Shown here one piece after another: positions 1-13,298 of a stretch of DNA of 64,000 nt. The stretch comes from Verpa conica (lineage: Eukaryota; Ascomycota; Pezizomycetes; Pezizales; Morchellaceae), in NCBI GenBank assembly GCA_033030425.1, contig JAUFSD010000018.1, positions 1,116,001 to 1,180,000 of the forward strand, read 5' to 3'. The number at the start of each line of letters is the position of its first letter. The first letter of the stretch is position 1. The position numbers and the translations under genes are program-made. The notes under the pieces were generated by a model, which was given only the letters and a program-made list of their open reading frames with translations, had not been told where the DNA came from and searched no databases.

Positions 1-2338
1 TTGCACGAGAAGAGCCGACACTTTGGGATCGCAGAAGAGTGGTGGGTTGGGGTGAAAAGCAAGTTGGAGGTGGTGGATGTTGAAAGCGGTCGCTGAAGTG
101 GTGGAGGGGTAACTACATGTACTGCCTGCCAGCGATTACTGCTACTGGCTAGCTAGGATGACCATTTGGGGGGGAAGGTGGGCGGTCCCGCCGGGCGGTG
201 GGGATGACCACTGCAGGATAGACGAGCGCTGTGATCTCTGGGCTCTGGGCAGATCTCAGTCTATTGTCGACTCCTGCTTTTACTGCGACGAGCCTGTAGG
301 TCTGTCAGTTTTGTAACGGCAGCGGGGATTTCTACTTCAGGCGAGAGCAGCGTGGTTGCAACTTCCAAACTGCGTGGGATATACCCGGACAGGCCGTTCT
401 CATTCCCCCAAAATGCATTGCCCGCCTATCATGGGCGATTCGATGTACCGCTTGCTACCGGTTCCAAAGGGGGGACGCCACTCAGTGAACAAGACTTTCT
501 TTTCCTGTTGTCTCGAACTTCACGATGTCGTGCCGCTGATGCTCCTGCACATAAAGGAAAAAAAGGAAAAAAAAAAAGAAATGTAATATTTTTGTCCAGG
601 GCATCAGGACAGAAGCACCAGGACAGCATCATCAAACCTCGACATCATAGCTCTTAGTCTCGCAGAAAAAGATATAATTATCGCGGCTCCACTGATTGTA
701 CATGCACACACATGTATGTACTTATCGCAGAGGCTCGAGGTACCACCCACCAACCCCTGGTACTAGCTGCTTAACGGGTAACTTAGGTAGTACGGTCAAC
801 GAAGCGAGAAAAAAAATCGGGCGTTGGTGCAGCAATCCAATCTGGTCCCCCACGTCCTCATGGGCAATAAACTGACCGGCCTACTCATAGATGCCTGAGG
901 GTTGATTTGCAGGGCTGGTAGAAGGACCCCTCCTGCGCCTTACACTATTCAGACTCGCGCTTTATATACGCTTGTACTTGCAAGACAGACATTACTCCGT
1001 GGACCCTAGAACTCGTGATTCTCGATGCGAACGGCCGCGGGTCGTCTTAAAGTGCAGAATGACCAGGATTTCTGACGCGATGCTTTAATTTTAATTTTTT
1101 TTTCCCCCTCGATGTCCCCCCCCCGCTCTTCTTCATTCTCAGCTTATGAACAGCTGGTGCTAGTGTATTGGGGAGCGGCGAGAGAGATAGAGGTAAAAGG
1201 AGGAGCGGGAGAATAGACCATGCAATGGCGACGATTGAACGCCTGATTTGAAAGCCATCTGCCGTAAACATTTCTCGGACCTCTAGCGAAGACACTCGTT
1301 CATACATATACATACGCACGCCTGCAGAGTATTTTTTTTACTTCCCACCGGCGCGAGACAGAACCGTCCCAAGGATCGAGCGTTTTTAAAAAGGCCCTTA
1401 AAAGAGAGGGGTCTAGCTTACATATCGATTGGGCTTGCACGTGTACCCGAAATGTTATTGTTGGTATCAGTCTCCCGGTAGTAGCGGTGTTACCATATTC
1501 GAAACCTTATGAAAGAGTGAGTGGGGGGACATCTTTGTAAGCGTACAAGAGTGATAAACACCACCTGGGTATGATAATCTGTCCGAGATACCGCATGTAC
1601 GATATAGTAGAGTTGCAGAGTGGGGTATCCAGAGTGAGTATATACATAAGGGAGAGACTTGAGAGACTTGCCGGGTTTTTTCGGGTACTATAGTCAGAAA
1701 AGTATTATTGTTATTACTACTCACTGTTACAAACCTGCATACGAGACGAGAGTCAAGAGTGACGATACCTATGCTAGTGAGGAAACGATACAAAGGATCC
1801 CGATGCCCACGTGGGAAAAAAGAGGTCTGAGGTATATCGAGAGGGGTAAGATGTCACTGGATATCGCAAGCCGGCACAGCCCTTCGGGAGTCACTCGGCC
1901 ATCACAACTCGGGTTCTCTCCTCGGGTGGGCCCATCGCTGTAAAATGAAATTCGACCTGTTTGAAAAGCAAAAATGTGGGGAAGTCTCGTGTAGCTGTGT
2001 GGTGACAATCTACGATTGGGTGAAACTTCTTATTCTCTAAACCTGGCTTGAAAGAGCACAGAAAGGAGATAGTGGGGGTCAAAACGGTAGATGCGGAGTG
2101 ATGTCACGTCTAAACAAGCGACAACGGCTTTGTCGCTTCCATATCCTGGCTTAGCCGCTATGGCTGGTAACTTTATCAGCCACTGCTTTCGCCACAACCA
2201 TAGTCTATCACTCGCTTGTGTTTTGGAGAGCGTTCTGGAAAACCCACTGCTAGACGTCACTTACTGAAAGCTCAGACTGTCTCAATTCCCTGTCGCTGGA
2301 GACTACGCTGACCAAAAATTCACCGGCTGCAGAGCACT
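1..2338. other. Intergenic sequence with no supportable gene
   Basis: Only short open frames occur here. Several begin at non-ATG codons and none has promoter, intron or family support. Poly-A/T runs and a TATA-like CTTTATATACG near 960 are the only visible signals. I see no RNA gene or transposon ORF. Confidence 0.5.
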
Positions 2339-2738
2339 CACCTCACGACCTCCTCTCCCTCCCTCCGCAATGAAAACACAGTTGATCTTTACTCTCCAAC
2401 ACCCCCTGTTTCGCTAGTATTCTCTCCTTCATCCTCCCCTAATTCATTTTTCATCTACCAGTCATTCTATTGGGCTTGCACATACAAGATTTATTCTTAT
2501 TCGTGTCAAGAACTTTCTGCGGACTTCTCTCTCTCATCAAGAAGGGTATTCATCTTTATCCTCTACGGTGTAAATCTTCTTGTCAATCTTAGATCTCGCT
2601 TCAATTTTCTCACTTCCTCAATCTCTCTATACCCTTCTTATTTTTGCAGGCGTCATCTCACTTAGATTTTCGCGTCGTAAATCATTTCACCCTTTCTCAA
2701 TTCTTTTTGAATAATTCCACATCTCTATATTCACTTAA
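2339..2738 (+). promoter_or_regulatory. CT-rich promoter and leader of the RRM gene
   Basis: About 400 bp before the start codon is strongly pyrimidine-rich on the + strand, with many CTCTCC, TTCTC and CTTCC runs. This is the usual look of a fungal core promoter and transcription-start region. It stops at the ATGATG that opens the downstream three-RRM gene. No clear TATA box is seen, and a 5'UTR intron cannot be excluded. Confidence 0.55.
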
Positions 2739-5700
2739 ATGATGGATCAAGCACATGCAGCCGATGGTGGACCTGTTACCCCTAAAGCTCGCCGTATTTC
2801 TGGAACTTCCATGATCACCAATCCTTACCGTGGTGACCAGGCCCGCTATCCCGCTGCTCCCTACGTTACTTACGCAGAAACTGGTGGCAGGAGCCAGAAC
2901 CCTGCTGTTGAGGTATGAATCTCTTTTCCTATTCAGTTTAAAAGGCTGTCTCAGAATTTACTGATGGTGCGATTTAAGGAGATTGATAATTCCTGCGTCG
3001 TTTATGTCAATGGTCTTACAAATATGACTGATGACCGTATCTTGTATGATACCTTCCGTCAATTTGGTAAGTTTCTATAAATACGCTTTCTTAATTATCT
3101 TTATTCTTAGTTAACTCTTTTTAGGATCTATTGTCAGCCTTGTTAGGCGTCCAGTCAATTACGACGTTAGGCCGAATAGTGCCATGTCACAATATGCATT
3201 TATTGCGTTCAGTAATTCACAAGATGCCCAAGATGCCATCCGGAAGGGTGAAATTACTTTAGGTGATCGCAAATTGTATGTGGAGTTCTCTTCTCCACCA
3301 GTTACTGCTATTCTCATAGTATTTGAGGCTGACTTTTGCCATAGAACAATTAAATCTCGTGATAAACCTGGGATGAGCTACCATAAGCATATCTCCCATA
3401 GCTATCACAATCCTCAGGCGTACAAAGTATATAAGGATAAACGTGGGGATGAGGGCAGGGAGCAAATTCTCCAATTGCTCAATAAAAATTCCCGCACTGG
3501 GCAGCAAGTCAAGGTTGCGTATGAGCCCCAGCAACAGCAGCAGCAGGAACAGAAGGCTCAGCATCACATACACGGGCAGCATGTACTTACTCAAGCTCAG
3601 ACTGATAGTATGAGTTCCGACATGTATTATGGTGGGAGTGCTGGTGGTCCTCCTGGTCTTAAGACCAATACTAATAATAGTAGCTCTGGGCAGACACCAG
3701 TGCTCATGAGTAAAGCTCTCTACGTTGCAAATTTACCGATTGATATGTCTCCAAAGGAGCTTTTTACACTTTTTTCAGGGGTTGGACTTGCTGAAGGTTG
3801 TTATATCTTCCCTTACGCTGATGCAGGGAATCGCAGGTTTGGGCATATTGTTATGTCATCTTTTTACTGTGCGCAAAAGGTAAGTAGTCTTTCACTCCAG
3901 AGAGGTTTCATGATTGCTAATTACACATAGGCTTGTGAGGAATTTGATGGTACTACCATTCGTGGCTGCACCCTTGATGTGAGCTACAAGACCCATCCTG
4001 GGCCGGATGGCGATCCTACAAACTCCCCTGTAGTGCCTTTCAATCCCTCTTACCAGCCACAAATCCAGCAAAGTTATTCTCAACATTTTCAGCCGCAGTT
4101 TCAGCAACCAATTAATTTTGCTGCTCCTATTTACCATCCGGGCTTTGGACAACAGACCCAGCAGATGACATGGCTTCCTCAGACTTATGGATCAGCCGCT
4201 CCTGGTCTCGTCACCCCTGCTGGCATGATCCCTTTCGCTCATCAGTTTCCCCAATTCCCAAACATAGTCCCATACGCAGCTTATAATACTGTGAACTCAA
4301 TGTCTCCACAAGGATTTGAATTCCAACAGGTCAATAATACTTCGTTACCAAATTCACCCCCATTTCAGAACTTCCAAGATCATATCACTGGCTGGCAAGG
4401 GCCAACTCCTACTAGAACCTACCCTGGTGGACGTTCTTATGCCAACCGCCGCTATAATAATGGAAAGAGCCATCGCAACTTCCTAAATAACAAGCCTTCT
4501 ACCAACTTCACTGGTGGCGAACTTATTAACCCTACTTCAGATTCATCTTCAACTACTCTTGTATCTAATGGGTATGAACAAGCCAGATTCGACGGGCCTG
4601 ATACTGCCAGTAGTCCAGCAATCACCAGTACGCCATATAGTAGCCCTGTTGTTGTCAATGGATCATATCCAAGTTCTTGTGAGACGCCTTCACCTAACGG
4701 ATTCGATGGAGATACCTCAGGATCAGATAAAAACTCTACCCCATCTCCCGTCGTGATCCGCTCTCTTCCAGACCCCCAGTTGACACCTGAAACACCCACC
4801 AGGTCTTCATCTCGCCCTACAACATTTGTAGCTCTTTCTACTTCAGTTATTCCAGAGACAACAGAGCCGGCTGACCCAGCCAATCTTTTCATTAAAAACT
4901 TGGATGATGCTGTTATCTCTGATGCCGAGGATCTGAAGTTACTTTTTGAGCCTTATGGACCTGTATCGTCTTCTTTTCTCGCAACTTATCCTGGCTCAGG
5001 GATCTCTCGTGGCTATGGGTTTGTGGCGTTTGTCAAACAGGAGGATGCGAACCGAGCTAAGGCTAAGTTGAATGGTAGTATTGTCGGAAAGAAGAGAGTC
5101 TTCGTTAGCTATGCTGAGAGGAAAGAAGATCGGACGCAGAGGCTAAAAGGCCTCTTTAGTGGAAAAGGAGAGGCCAAAAAAGAAAAGAAGAAGGTTGTCG
5201 ACAAGTCTGAAAAAGTCATCCTCGAGGGTACAGGTTTGGCGATTAATCATGCCAATAAGCCTGCTGAGGGTGATGAGATGATTTCTAAGTCTGTAGACCA
5301 TACTCAACTTCCTAGAAGTGTTCCTGAACTTTCACTAGAGGAACCGCTTATAAATACGGAAGTCCCTAAAACCTTTGAGAAGCATAATGGGAAAATTCCG
5401 AGCAACGATATTCCTATCGTTGCAGAACAGGAGATTACTGTCACGACAAGGTGGCGTGGAACACAATTGACTGGAAGTAAGTCAAATATCTTATAGCCCT
5501 CTCCCCCTACTGCCAATAGGTATAGATGCTAACACCTAGTTCTCTAGTTGTCGAGGCTATTGAAGAAGACGACCATTCTTGTATTATTGTACAGAAGACC
5601 AGCCCTGCACGTTCTACTAGTACTTATATTGCACCGTGTATTGTTCAGAGCCCTCCTGGCAGAGTCAGGGGCGTTGAAAATCCACTTGAGATAGCTCAGG

Positions 5701-6299
5701 TCGTTGTGAGCCAACCGCAAATGACTACTGAAGCACCAAAAGAACCAATTCCATCTCCAAAAGAGGTCACAACTGAGGTCACAATGGAGAGCAATGAACA
5801 GAGCAGTAGTCATTACCAGGCTACACAAAACGGTCAGTTACAGCAGCAGTCTTTTACTAATTCATCTAATAATTTCCCCGTAGATCATGAAAGATCAGGT
5901 CAGGGCCAGTATCAAAACCAGGGTCAGAACTACGGAAATGGAGGTGGGGGCGGTGGGCCTCGTCAGTTTTACCGGAGCAATAATACAGGGAACACTGGAG
6001 AGAGGTCTAGGCTACCGGTACCTAGATATTTAAATGGAAATTTCCAAGTTGTCCAAGGATTCAATGCACCAACCGGTCCTCGTATGCCATACTCGGGCAA
6101 TGGGAATACACAGAGATTTTATCCTACATTCCCCAATAATGAACCTCTTGGCCATGGCTCAGGAAGGAAGAAAAACTGGAAGAATTCTGGAAACCGTCGC
6201 GCCGGTGACAACTTTGCTATTCAGCAGCCAAGGGGGAAGGATCAACAAGCAAATAATGGAATGATGAGTAGAGCGGAGGTGACCGCGTCTGCATATTAA
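2739..6299 (+). CDS. Three-RRM RNA-binding protein
   Basis: Five exons join in frame: 2739-2912, 2979-3066, 3125-3879, 3931-5476 and 5548-6299, giving 1104 aa. RRM1 spans about residues 64-140 (RNP2-like VVYVNGL; YAFIAF as RNP1). RRM2 starts near 285 (ALYVANL). RRM3 spans about 657-735 (NLFIKNL; RNP1 RGYGFVAF at 699-706) and looks like RRMs of poly(A)-binding or ELAV-like proteins. The linkers are disordered: a Gln run near 222-228, a Pro/Gln/Asn stretch between RRM2 and RRM3, and a Gly/Asn-rich, RGG-poor C-terminus. The start was chosen at the first ATG after the CT-rich leader; a second ATG follows at once. The last splice uses the second of two close AG sites because the first gives a stop. 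The likely role is mRNA binding in post-transcriptional control; the exact orthologue is not identified. Confidence 0.9.
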
Positions 6300-8157
6300 A
6301 GTACAAACAAATTCAGGGGAAAAGTAGAAAGGCTCGGAAAGGGAATTTTAGATAAAAGAATGGGATGCGGTAGAGGCGAGATAGAGGTTCAGATCTAGTT
6401 CACAACGAGAATGGGCCAGCTCACAACAAAGGAGGTTTCAAGGCTACGAACTAGGGGTGCTTGTTGGTTGAATTTATAGCAGTGTTCTTGGAAAGGATCA
6501 GTGCACCTTATGTGGTAGCCTCGGGTGGCCTGAGTTCTATCGATGGATAGTGTGAAGAAAAGTTGCTAGTTTTTCTTATTTTTATTTTGCGTAAGTTTTA
6601 AGGGAGCCTAAATAATAGTTACTGAATAGCTTTGGGGTATAAATTCAGCCAAGATAAGATGAATAAAATTATTGAATTACTAAAGTTCTCTAATCTTTTT
6701 TTTAAAAAGTACTGTACGTGATAACGTACACAGAGTATCACTCGGTCTTGGCTTTCCTAGAGGTTGGAGTACAGCCGTATTTAACAAGCCTCAAGGACAA
6801 CTAACCAACCAACAAAAAAACAAAACATTGTATTACTTGGTCTATCTATTCTTTTAAAATTCATCTATCCATTTTCTATCTTGTCCTCATGGTTCTTTGC
6901 CGAGTTTGAAGTAGTAGCGTCGCGTTGAGGGCTCTGGGAATTTGGCTGTACACCCTCCTCCCCCTTATATAGGGAAATTAGATTGATGAAGATCGTCTAG
7001 AATCTAGTTTGAATGACGACTCTTGGGCTATTTCTTCAATATTGACCTTCCATTGCATAATTAACTATTATATCGCCCACATTTACTGACCCATAATTGC
7101 CCCCCCCCCCGCCCCGAGCGAGCTCTTCAAATCTCCCCAAGGATCTCAAATTCCACTCATCCTCTGTCTAATATGATATCTACATAGCTAGTCCTATTAG
7201 TCTCAAAAGAATACGGCCAACTAGCCTATGCAAGGTGGAATTATTGAGTGATAACCAGATTTACAAAGAGTATCATGGTCTAAATAAAGGTATGTACTCG
7301 ATTATACATATGATGGCTAGAAGTATTACGATTAGCCTATGTGTACCATATAGCTAGTTGCTGATTGGTAGGTTCTTCTCTACTAATTCCTGCTAGGCGG
7401 TTTCTTTTATAGTTTATATCTGATCGATAGTTAACGAGATAAAAGGGATTTTGTCATATAGGGATTTTGTCTCTGCTGGGAAACTTCGGTACTCCCCGCG
7501 AGGGATAGGTCTCCAACAAAGTTGGTGTAATATCAATCATCACTGATATGATATGTATACAAAAGAAAAAAGACTGCTCAGGAAATAAATAAATAAAAAA
7601 AATATCGATTGAGTTCTTGGAGTCTTCCGGCCTCTGCTCCAGAATAAACTATATGGACCATATCTCCGGGTCCACCTGTAAGAATAAGATAGGGGGGAAA
7701 CGCCTACCGATTACCACCTCTACATACCCCTCTCACCAAGATACACCATAAAAAGAAATAAATAAAAAATACTAACAAGAAACAAAATAATCAGGCTACT
7801 CAAGGTATGCCTAGCCAAATAAACCCCTTGACTACCAGCAAACAAGCGAAACAAGCAGCAAAATTTCCCCCCTTGACCCCAGTTCCAATTTTCCTAAAGA
7901 CCAAAAAAAAAAAAAATAGACAACTAAAAACTCCACTCAGCAGTTGACCCCCGATTCAAGCTAAGCTAATATATAGATACGATAAACTTATTTGACGCCT
8001 TTGCCCCGCCGGCCTGCGACTCTTTTCCTAACATTTCACCTACCTCATACTATCGCTAAGTATGAGATACAACACGACAACCTCCATGGTCGTCCAGCAA
8101 CCTCCATCCCACCTATACCCGCTTTTCGTTCGGTCGACCTCTTTTCGCGGGTACTCC
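6300..8157. other. Intergenic, AT-rich, between convergent genes
   Basis: This holds the 3' ends of the RRM gene (+) and the Opi1-like gene (-). Homopolymer runs and AT-rich stretches dominate and no coding frame is convincing. At 6736-6752 lies ATCACTCGGTCTTGGCT, a motif that recurs near 34.44 kb and, as part of a hairpin, near 55.9 kb. Confidence 0.5.
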
Positions 8158-10347
8158 TTAATTCTTCAACCTCCCATTCCCATCCATTACCACATCGCCA
8201 TCTCCATCCCTACCAGCTCGTCTTTCCTCTAAGCCTTCAAACTTAGCCTTCCAACTAACTTTCTTCTTCTCGGGACCTTCTTCGGTTTCTACTACACCCT
8301 GCCCTCCCTCCTCATCACGTTTCTTCTTGCCCAACCTTTCACACCATTCCTCGGCGCGAATTATGGTACCCTCTACTACAGCCGATACTTGTTGCATCAT
8401 GTCAAGACCTTCCTTTGCAAGGACCATAACGCGATTAGCCGATGAGCGGGGTGAGTTTTGGTCTTCGTCGGAGGAAGTGTTACTGGGGACTAGTTGCTTG
8501 GAGGCGGTAGGGGACGCCGGGGCAGAGGCATTGGCAGCTGCAAACCGCTGGGGCAGGGAGAAGATGTGACCTAGAAAATAAGAGGTGTCAATTGGACATT
8601 CAAGGAAATCATAGAGAAGGATGGTGAGAACAAACGTTTAATCAAATCTCTCGCATTATCTGGCAATGCACTCCCGGTGTAGTTGCTGACTACCTCTACA
8701 ACCTTTTTCATAGTCCCTACAACCTCTGCCTTCAGACCTTCAACCTTGGCCGCCAAGGCTGCTCTCTGTCCCTCGTACCCTGAAGGAAGCAACCCCCCCC
8801 CAAACGACCCCCCGCCCTCCCTCCCTTCCCCAGACACCACAGCACTACTAGATGCACTCTGCTGCTGGTGATTATCAAGCTCCTCCACAACACTTCGAAG
8901 CGCAGTAACGAGCTTGCTTAGATGAACGTTTAAAAACCGCAGCCATTGGAGGCAGTATTTGAGGTTCTTGAGCGACTCGTCATTGAGTGCAACACCAAGA
9001 CCGGAAGTGGAGAGCATCAGCCGTTTCTGCCAAGTTTGGTTCTCAAGTGCCATTGTGCGTTCTCGTTCGCGTTCTTCCTGAGTGTTACCTGCAGGGACTA
9101 GTCCTTGCTGCTGTTGTACAAGGGCCTTAAGCGCAGCTTCTTCCTCCTGACGCTTTTCGACGTCGCTTCGGGTTTTGCGTTTTTTGCTGTTATCAGTCCG
9201 TTGGGTGAGCTCGCATTCGTGTTGTTGCTGCGGGCTCCCGTTGGTGGTTGCCTTAGGGTTAGTTCTCTGAAGTCCTCTGCGGAGTACACCTTCGAGACCG
9301 GTGCGACGGCCAACTGCAGAAACAACGTTTGACACTGGGAGACCAACACGGTTTTCAACAGATTCGGCAGCATAACGGAATGATGCAGAATAGGATTTGG
9401 AGGCGGCATATGTGGAGATAGAGGTTGTGATCGCTGAGGAGAGGAGCGGATGGGCGCGGTGAGTTATTAGGTCAATTAGGGGTTCATTTTCGGGGGTTGG
9501 AGTAGTAAGAGTTTGAACTTGAGTTGATTGTTGTAGTGGAGGTGAGGTGGGCGTAAAGTCTGAAGCGGGTGGTTGGTTAGTATTGGGGTACCAAAGAGAG
9601 AGCTGCCGGAGTTGGTCGCATATGAGGATATAATTCTAGACCGCATCGTGATAGCGGGCCTAAAATCCCAAAAAGATAAGAGTGAAACAACTCACCCCCT
9701 TTCAATCCTCCAAGAGCCTCCACAACTTCCCTTACATCTGGATCCTCAATACTTACAGATGTCGGCACAAGACTTCCATGTCGAGTTCCTCTCCCACTGT
9801 CCCCTGCGTCGCTTCCTTTTCTCTTTCTGGTATGTTGCTCACTTGAATACACCGTGGGCTCCCCTAGCCCTGGAGATGAGATCAAGCTCTGGATAGATAG
9901 GCTCCGGGGCTTCTCAGCCTCCACGTGCGGGTTATATTGGGGTTTTGGTGCATAACCAAACGGAACCTCTGCGGCAAGGCCATCACCATACGCCTGCGGC
10001 CTCGAAGGTGAGTACCGGTGCCCGTTTCCGTGGGCATTCACGGGCGGCAAGACAACCGGTACAGGCTCCCCAACCGGAACTGGGGACCTGAAGCTTTCGG
10101 GTACAGCATTGTGGTAACTTAGTATTGGTAGTTCAGGCTGCTTTTTCGGCAGGTACCGTCCAGATGAGAAGCGGGGGTCGTAGTATTTTTCAGTGATAGG
10201 AGGTGGAGGGTCAGGGCGTGACGTGTGGAATTGCGGGTACTGCGCGTGAAAGTTTGATGCGAAGAGCGCGTCGGAGGGTTCATGGTGCTGTTTGGTGGAT
10301 GGGGAGGGGACTGGAGAGGGGGATTTGTAGCGGGTTCTAGTGGCCAT
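8158..10347 (-). CDS. opi1: Opi1/CCG-8-family transcriptional regulator
   Basis: The minus-strand exons are 10347-9696, 9559-8636 and 8570-8158, giving 662 aa. Introns are 136 and 65 nt with good GTGAGT/CAG and GTTTGT/TAG borders. Family landmarks are SLSIQSLISS (about 149-158), a SIEDPDVR block before the first junction, the EPLIDLITHRAHPLL region, a charged Glu/Arg stretch, and the hallmark STSGLGVAL followed by a KNLKYCLQWLR helix (about 401-425). LPQRF follows just after the second splice. In yeast, Opi1 represses inositol/phospholipid genes and senses phosphatidic acid; in Neurospora the relative is the clock-controlled CCG-8. I infer a similar lipid or stress regulatory role. The frame stays open 5' of the ATG with no upstream ATG, so a short upstream exon is possible. 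The C-terminus is Gly/Glu-rich. Confidence 0.88.
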
Positions 10348-10757
10348 TGAGGAGGCCGGAGGGAGGAGGGGGAGGGGGGAAGGGTCGTTGATGAGGATGG
10401 GAATGGGAATGGAGATGGGAATGAGTGGTTGGCTTCTTGACAATGACGGAAGCTGCTGAGAAGTTTTTGAATACCTCTAGAAAAGAATCACGTATGCTAT
10501 CGGGAGAGTATGGGAGAGAGGAGCTGGTAGGGGCTCAATAAGAGCTGGCAGGGCTCAATAGATAGATATCCAAGACGGGCAAAGCAGATGATGTCTTGTT
10601 CCAGGTAGATCACACTGCTAATATGGATGCAGCGTCGTCACCTTGCAACAAAAGGGAAAGGAGAGGATGATGGGGGATGGGGGATGGGGGGTGGATGGAG
10701 GAGTATCTGATGGTTCCCGGGATAAGAGGTACTCTATAGAGAGTAGAGCACATGTAG

Positions 10758-10855
10758 GGCTCCAGGGACATCAGAGCACTCCAGGGGATGTCATAGACTC
10801 CAGGGGACCTCATAGACTCCAGGGGACTGACTCCAAGGGACCAGAGGACTTGGTC
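10758..10855. repeat. Degenerate minisatellite, about 19-bp units
   Basis: About five imperfect tandem units share the core CTCCAGGGGACCTCATAGA, with later units shortened or diverged. A purine-rich GGGGGATG run precedes it at about 10668-10700. The repeat lies about 410 bp upstream of the Opi1-like start codon and could fall in its promoter or leader. Confidence 0.7.
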
Positions 10856-12763
10856 GGACAAGATGCACGTCCTTGGGAATTGAGCCAGATCGAGGGACAA
10901 GAAAAGATATAGCACCCTGATTACCCCACCAACCCAACGCATCAAACACTACGAGTAAATAGCTACATACAGCGGGAGTGTCTCCCATTCCCTATTCCCT
11001 TTCCCTTTCCATTTCCCTTTTCCAGCGAATATCCTCTCACTGCCTCTCCCAACACAAGCAGTGAGTGTCATATTCTGCGTCTGCGTTCCAGCAGTTGTGT
11101 TTTTTGCATGTGCCCGCTTCTTCTCCCCACGCGCTGCGCACCCTCACATGTGATCGTTGATCTCAACTCCACTTTTTTTTCCCCCCCAACGTGCGCCGGT
11201 GCAACACGTGCGATCGCCAATAACTCAACCCGTCGGTAAACACATCCTATTACAGGTAGTTTAGCATTCCCTGTCCTGTCCTGTCCTTTAACCGCGGTTT
11301 TTTCGGCTAGGACTTTGGAAGCCCGTCTTTTCCTTTTCTTTTTTATGTCGAGCGGGCGGGTGGCTCAGCATTAGTTTCCGAGGTAGAAGTAGGATGTGAC
11401 GGCGATGGATGCGCTTTTCGATGCGGGCCCTGTTCATGCGATGAGTGCGATTGGAGTTTTTTGTTTCGAGAGACGAACGAGGGGGAGGGGATGTGGTGTT
11501 TGGGGACACGTTCGAGTCAGGTTTTTTTTCTCTCTCTTTATTTTCTTATCTATAAGGGGGGTTATATATAGGTTCTAGATCTTTGGAAATGTTGTTTTCG
11601 TTGTTTCTGACAGATGAACGTTTCAACTGTTGAATTGTTCCTTTTGGTAAGAGGGGAATCACATGCTTCTTGGTGGTTGGCAGTAATGGTGGGGGGGGAG
11701 ATCCAGCCCTCAACATGAGAGCCAAAGTGATACAGTAGCGACATTGGTGCGATCTACCTGTCCATCACAAATATTGAAAGATTTCATGTCATACCGGCCC
11801 AGTTGGCTTTTCCTCTCAACATGAGCGGGATTGAGAGTGAGAGCTCGCGAATCTTGGCGGGCAATCTCCGCAAACCCGCGGAGGTACGGGCAATTCCCCC
11901 CCTCTCCTCTCTCCCCTACAGTTTGTTGCTATGAATAGCATCGTAATTACTGCTCACCGAGAGTAGGAAGTTGACGGTAATTGCCCTCCCCCCCCCCGCT
12001 ATTGTACCTCTTAGTTACAATGCGCATGGTTGGAATTAAGTTACTTGGCCCGTGCCTTGGAGGAGATAGTTACAGATCTGGCAGAATTCCAGAACTCGGC
12101 TCTCTTTCCAGGTGTAGAAAGGTTAACCAACATCGGGCAATAGGCCTCTAAAGGCATGATTAAAGAGGCGTTCACAACAGTGTCGTCACGTTTCTTATAG
12201 CGCCCCCGAGCCGGGGGGCAGCTGACGTCAGAAGTGCGGCTTGAGGAATTTACCAGCGCGCCTCCGTATAAGCGCTTGTTTGATTATACAAATTTCGCGG
12301 GAAGAGGGCTCCAAGAGGTTGGTGTCTAACCTTTGGAGATTTTTTAGCTCTAGGTTTGTCAGGGTGAATCATGATGAGTCACTCGTTTGGTGGCTTTGTT
12401 GTATTGTATAGGAGTATGTGTCTTTTTCAGGAGTCATGTTTCTCTTTTGATAGGCTATCGTGGTAGTTCTTTCACATGAGTTTCTAGAGTAGCTTGGAGT
12501 AAGCATGCATGTGCCCCCGTTTAGCTTTTTGCATTTGTAAAAAAGGATAGGATGTGTTCTAAGGAGTTTTAGGGGGCCGAGTTGGGTCTATTAGTGAAGC
12601 TAGGCAAAGTTGGATCAAGGAGATTCTTACGGGGGATAAAGGGACTGAATGTGTCTGCCGGCGAATACATATATGTATGTGCTGACTTTAAGCTGCTAGA
12701 GTCTAGCTTGGGTGATATTTGGTGAGGGCCGGAATCTAGTTATCTGGCATGTTTATATCCTCG
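10856..12763. other. Intergenic, mixed composition, no gene seen
   Basis: Short frames on both strands lack promoter, codon-bias or family support. Poly-C, poly-T and CCCTTT runs occur. The near side (10.9-11.3 kb) is probably the distal promoter of the Opi1-like gene. Confidence 0.45.
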
Positions 12764-13109
12764 CCTATAAGGATCTTTCATCTTTTCCCTTTACTCCTCG
12801 TACACTCTTCATCTCTCCATACAGTCTTTATCAAATCATTCGCTTATAACCTTGGTATTTCATTTATAAGTAGATACTGTTCGAGTGCGGTATACTCTCC
12901 TCTAACAACACAGTCACAAATCAAAGGCTCCTTAGAGGATCAGAAGAATCAGGCATCGTCCATAGAGTTACACAAGCCCCTACAATCGAATCATATAACT
13001 ACAGGCTCTGAGATTTACTGCTGTTGGGGAGATAAACAGCTGACGGATACTACAGTCTCGAGCAGACCTCGTGTATCAGTTGAAACTTGTTACCTAGCAG
13101 TTGGCAAAG
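12764..13109 (+). promoter_or_regulatory. TATA promoter and ATG-free leader of a small ORF
   Basis: CCTATAAGG near 12762-12770 is followed within about 30 bp by a CT-rich start-site-like tract (TTTTCCCTTTACTCC). From the TATA box to the ATG at 13110 I find no other ATG on the + strand, whereas about five would be expected by chance. That supports 13110 as a real translation start. Confidence 0.5.
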
Positions 13110-13298
13110 ATGGTTAGGATTACTATGAGGGACACTAATGCGCAGGGGGGAGTGGGGGAAGAGGGGCGGGGGGAGGCATCTGTTACCCATCTTGAAAATC
13201 CTACTGGTAATGAAGGTCCCCCCAATAGAAACAAGAAGTGGTTCGTGAGGAGCTGGAAGAAATTCAAGGGATGGTTTAAGAGGCAACCCCGTACCTAG
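13110..13298 (+). CDS. Small basic protein, 62 aa, function unknown
   Basis: The ORF opens at the first ATG after a TATA/CT-rich promoter, in a GCAAAGATGG context. The first half is acidic and Gly-rich. The last 22 residues are strongly cationic and aromatic (KKWFVRSWKKFKGWFKR, then a short tail), a pattern able to form an amphipathic helix. There is no signal peptide and no family I recognise. The basic tail could bind membranes or nucleic acid; this is inference from composition only. It might also be the last exon of a longer gene, since a CTAGCAG acceptor-like site lies just upstream. Confidence 0.4.
   Translation: MVRITMRDTNAQGGVGEEGRGEASVTHLENPTGNEGPPNRNKKWFVRSWKKFKGWFKRQPRT

Noticed and set aside
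2030..2260. Minus-strand 76-codon frame
   Set aside because: No promoter, intron or family evidence, and it adjoins the promoter of the plus-strand RRM gene.
12749..13117. 122-aa ORF starting MFISSPIRIFHLFPLLL
   Set aside because: Its ATG lies upstream of, and its body runs across, the TATA box and CT-rich start region; it is more likely promoter and leader sequence of the 13110 ORF.
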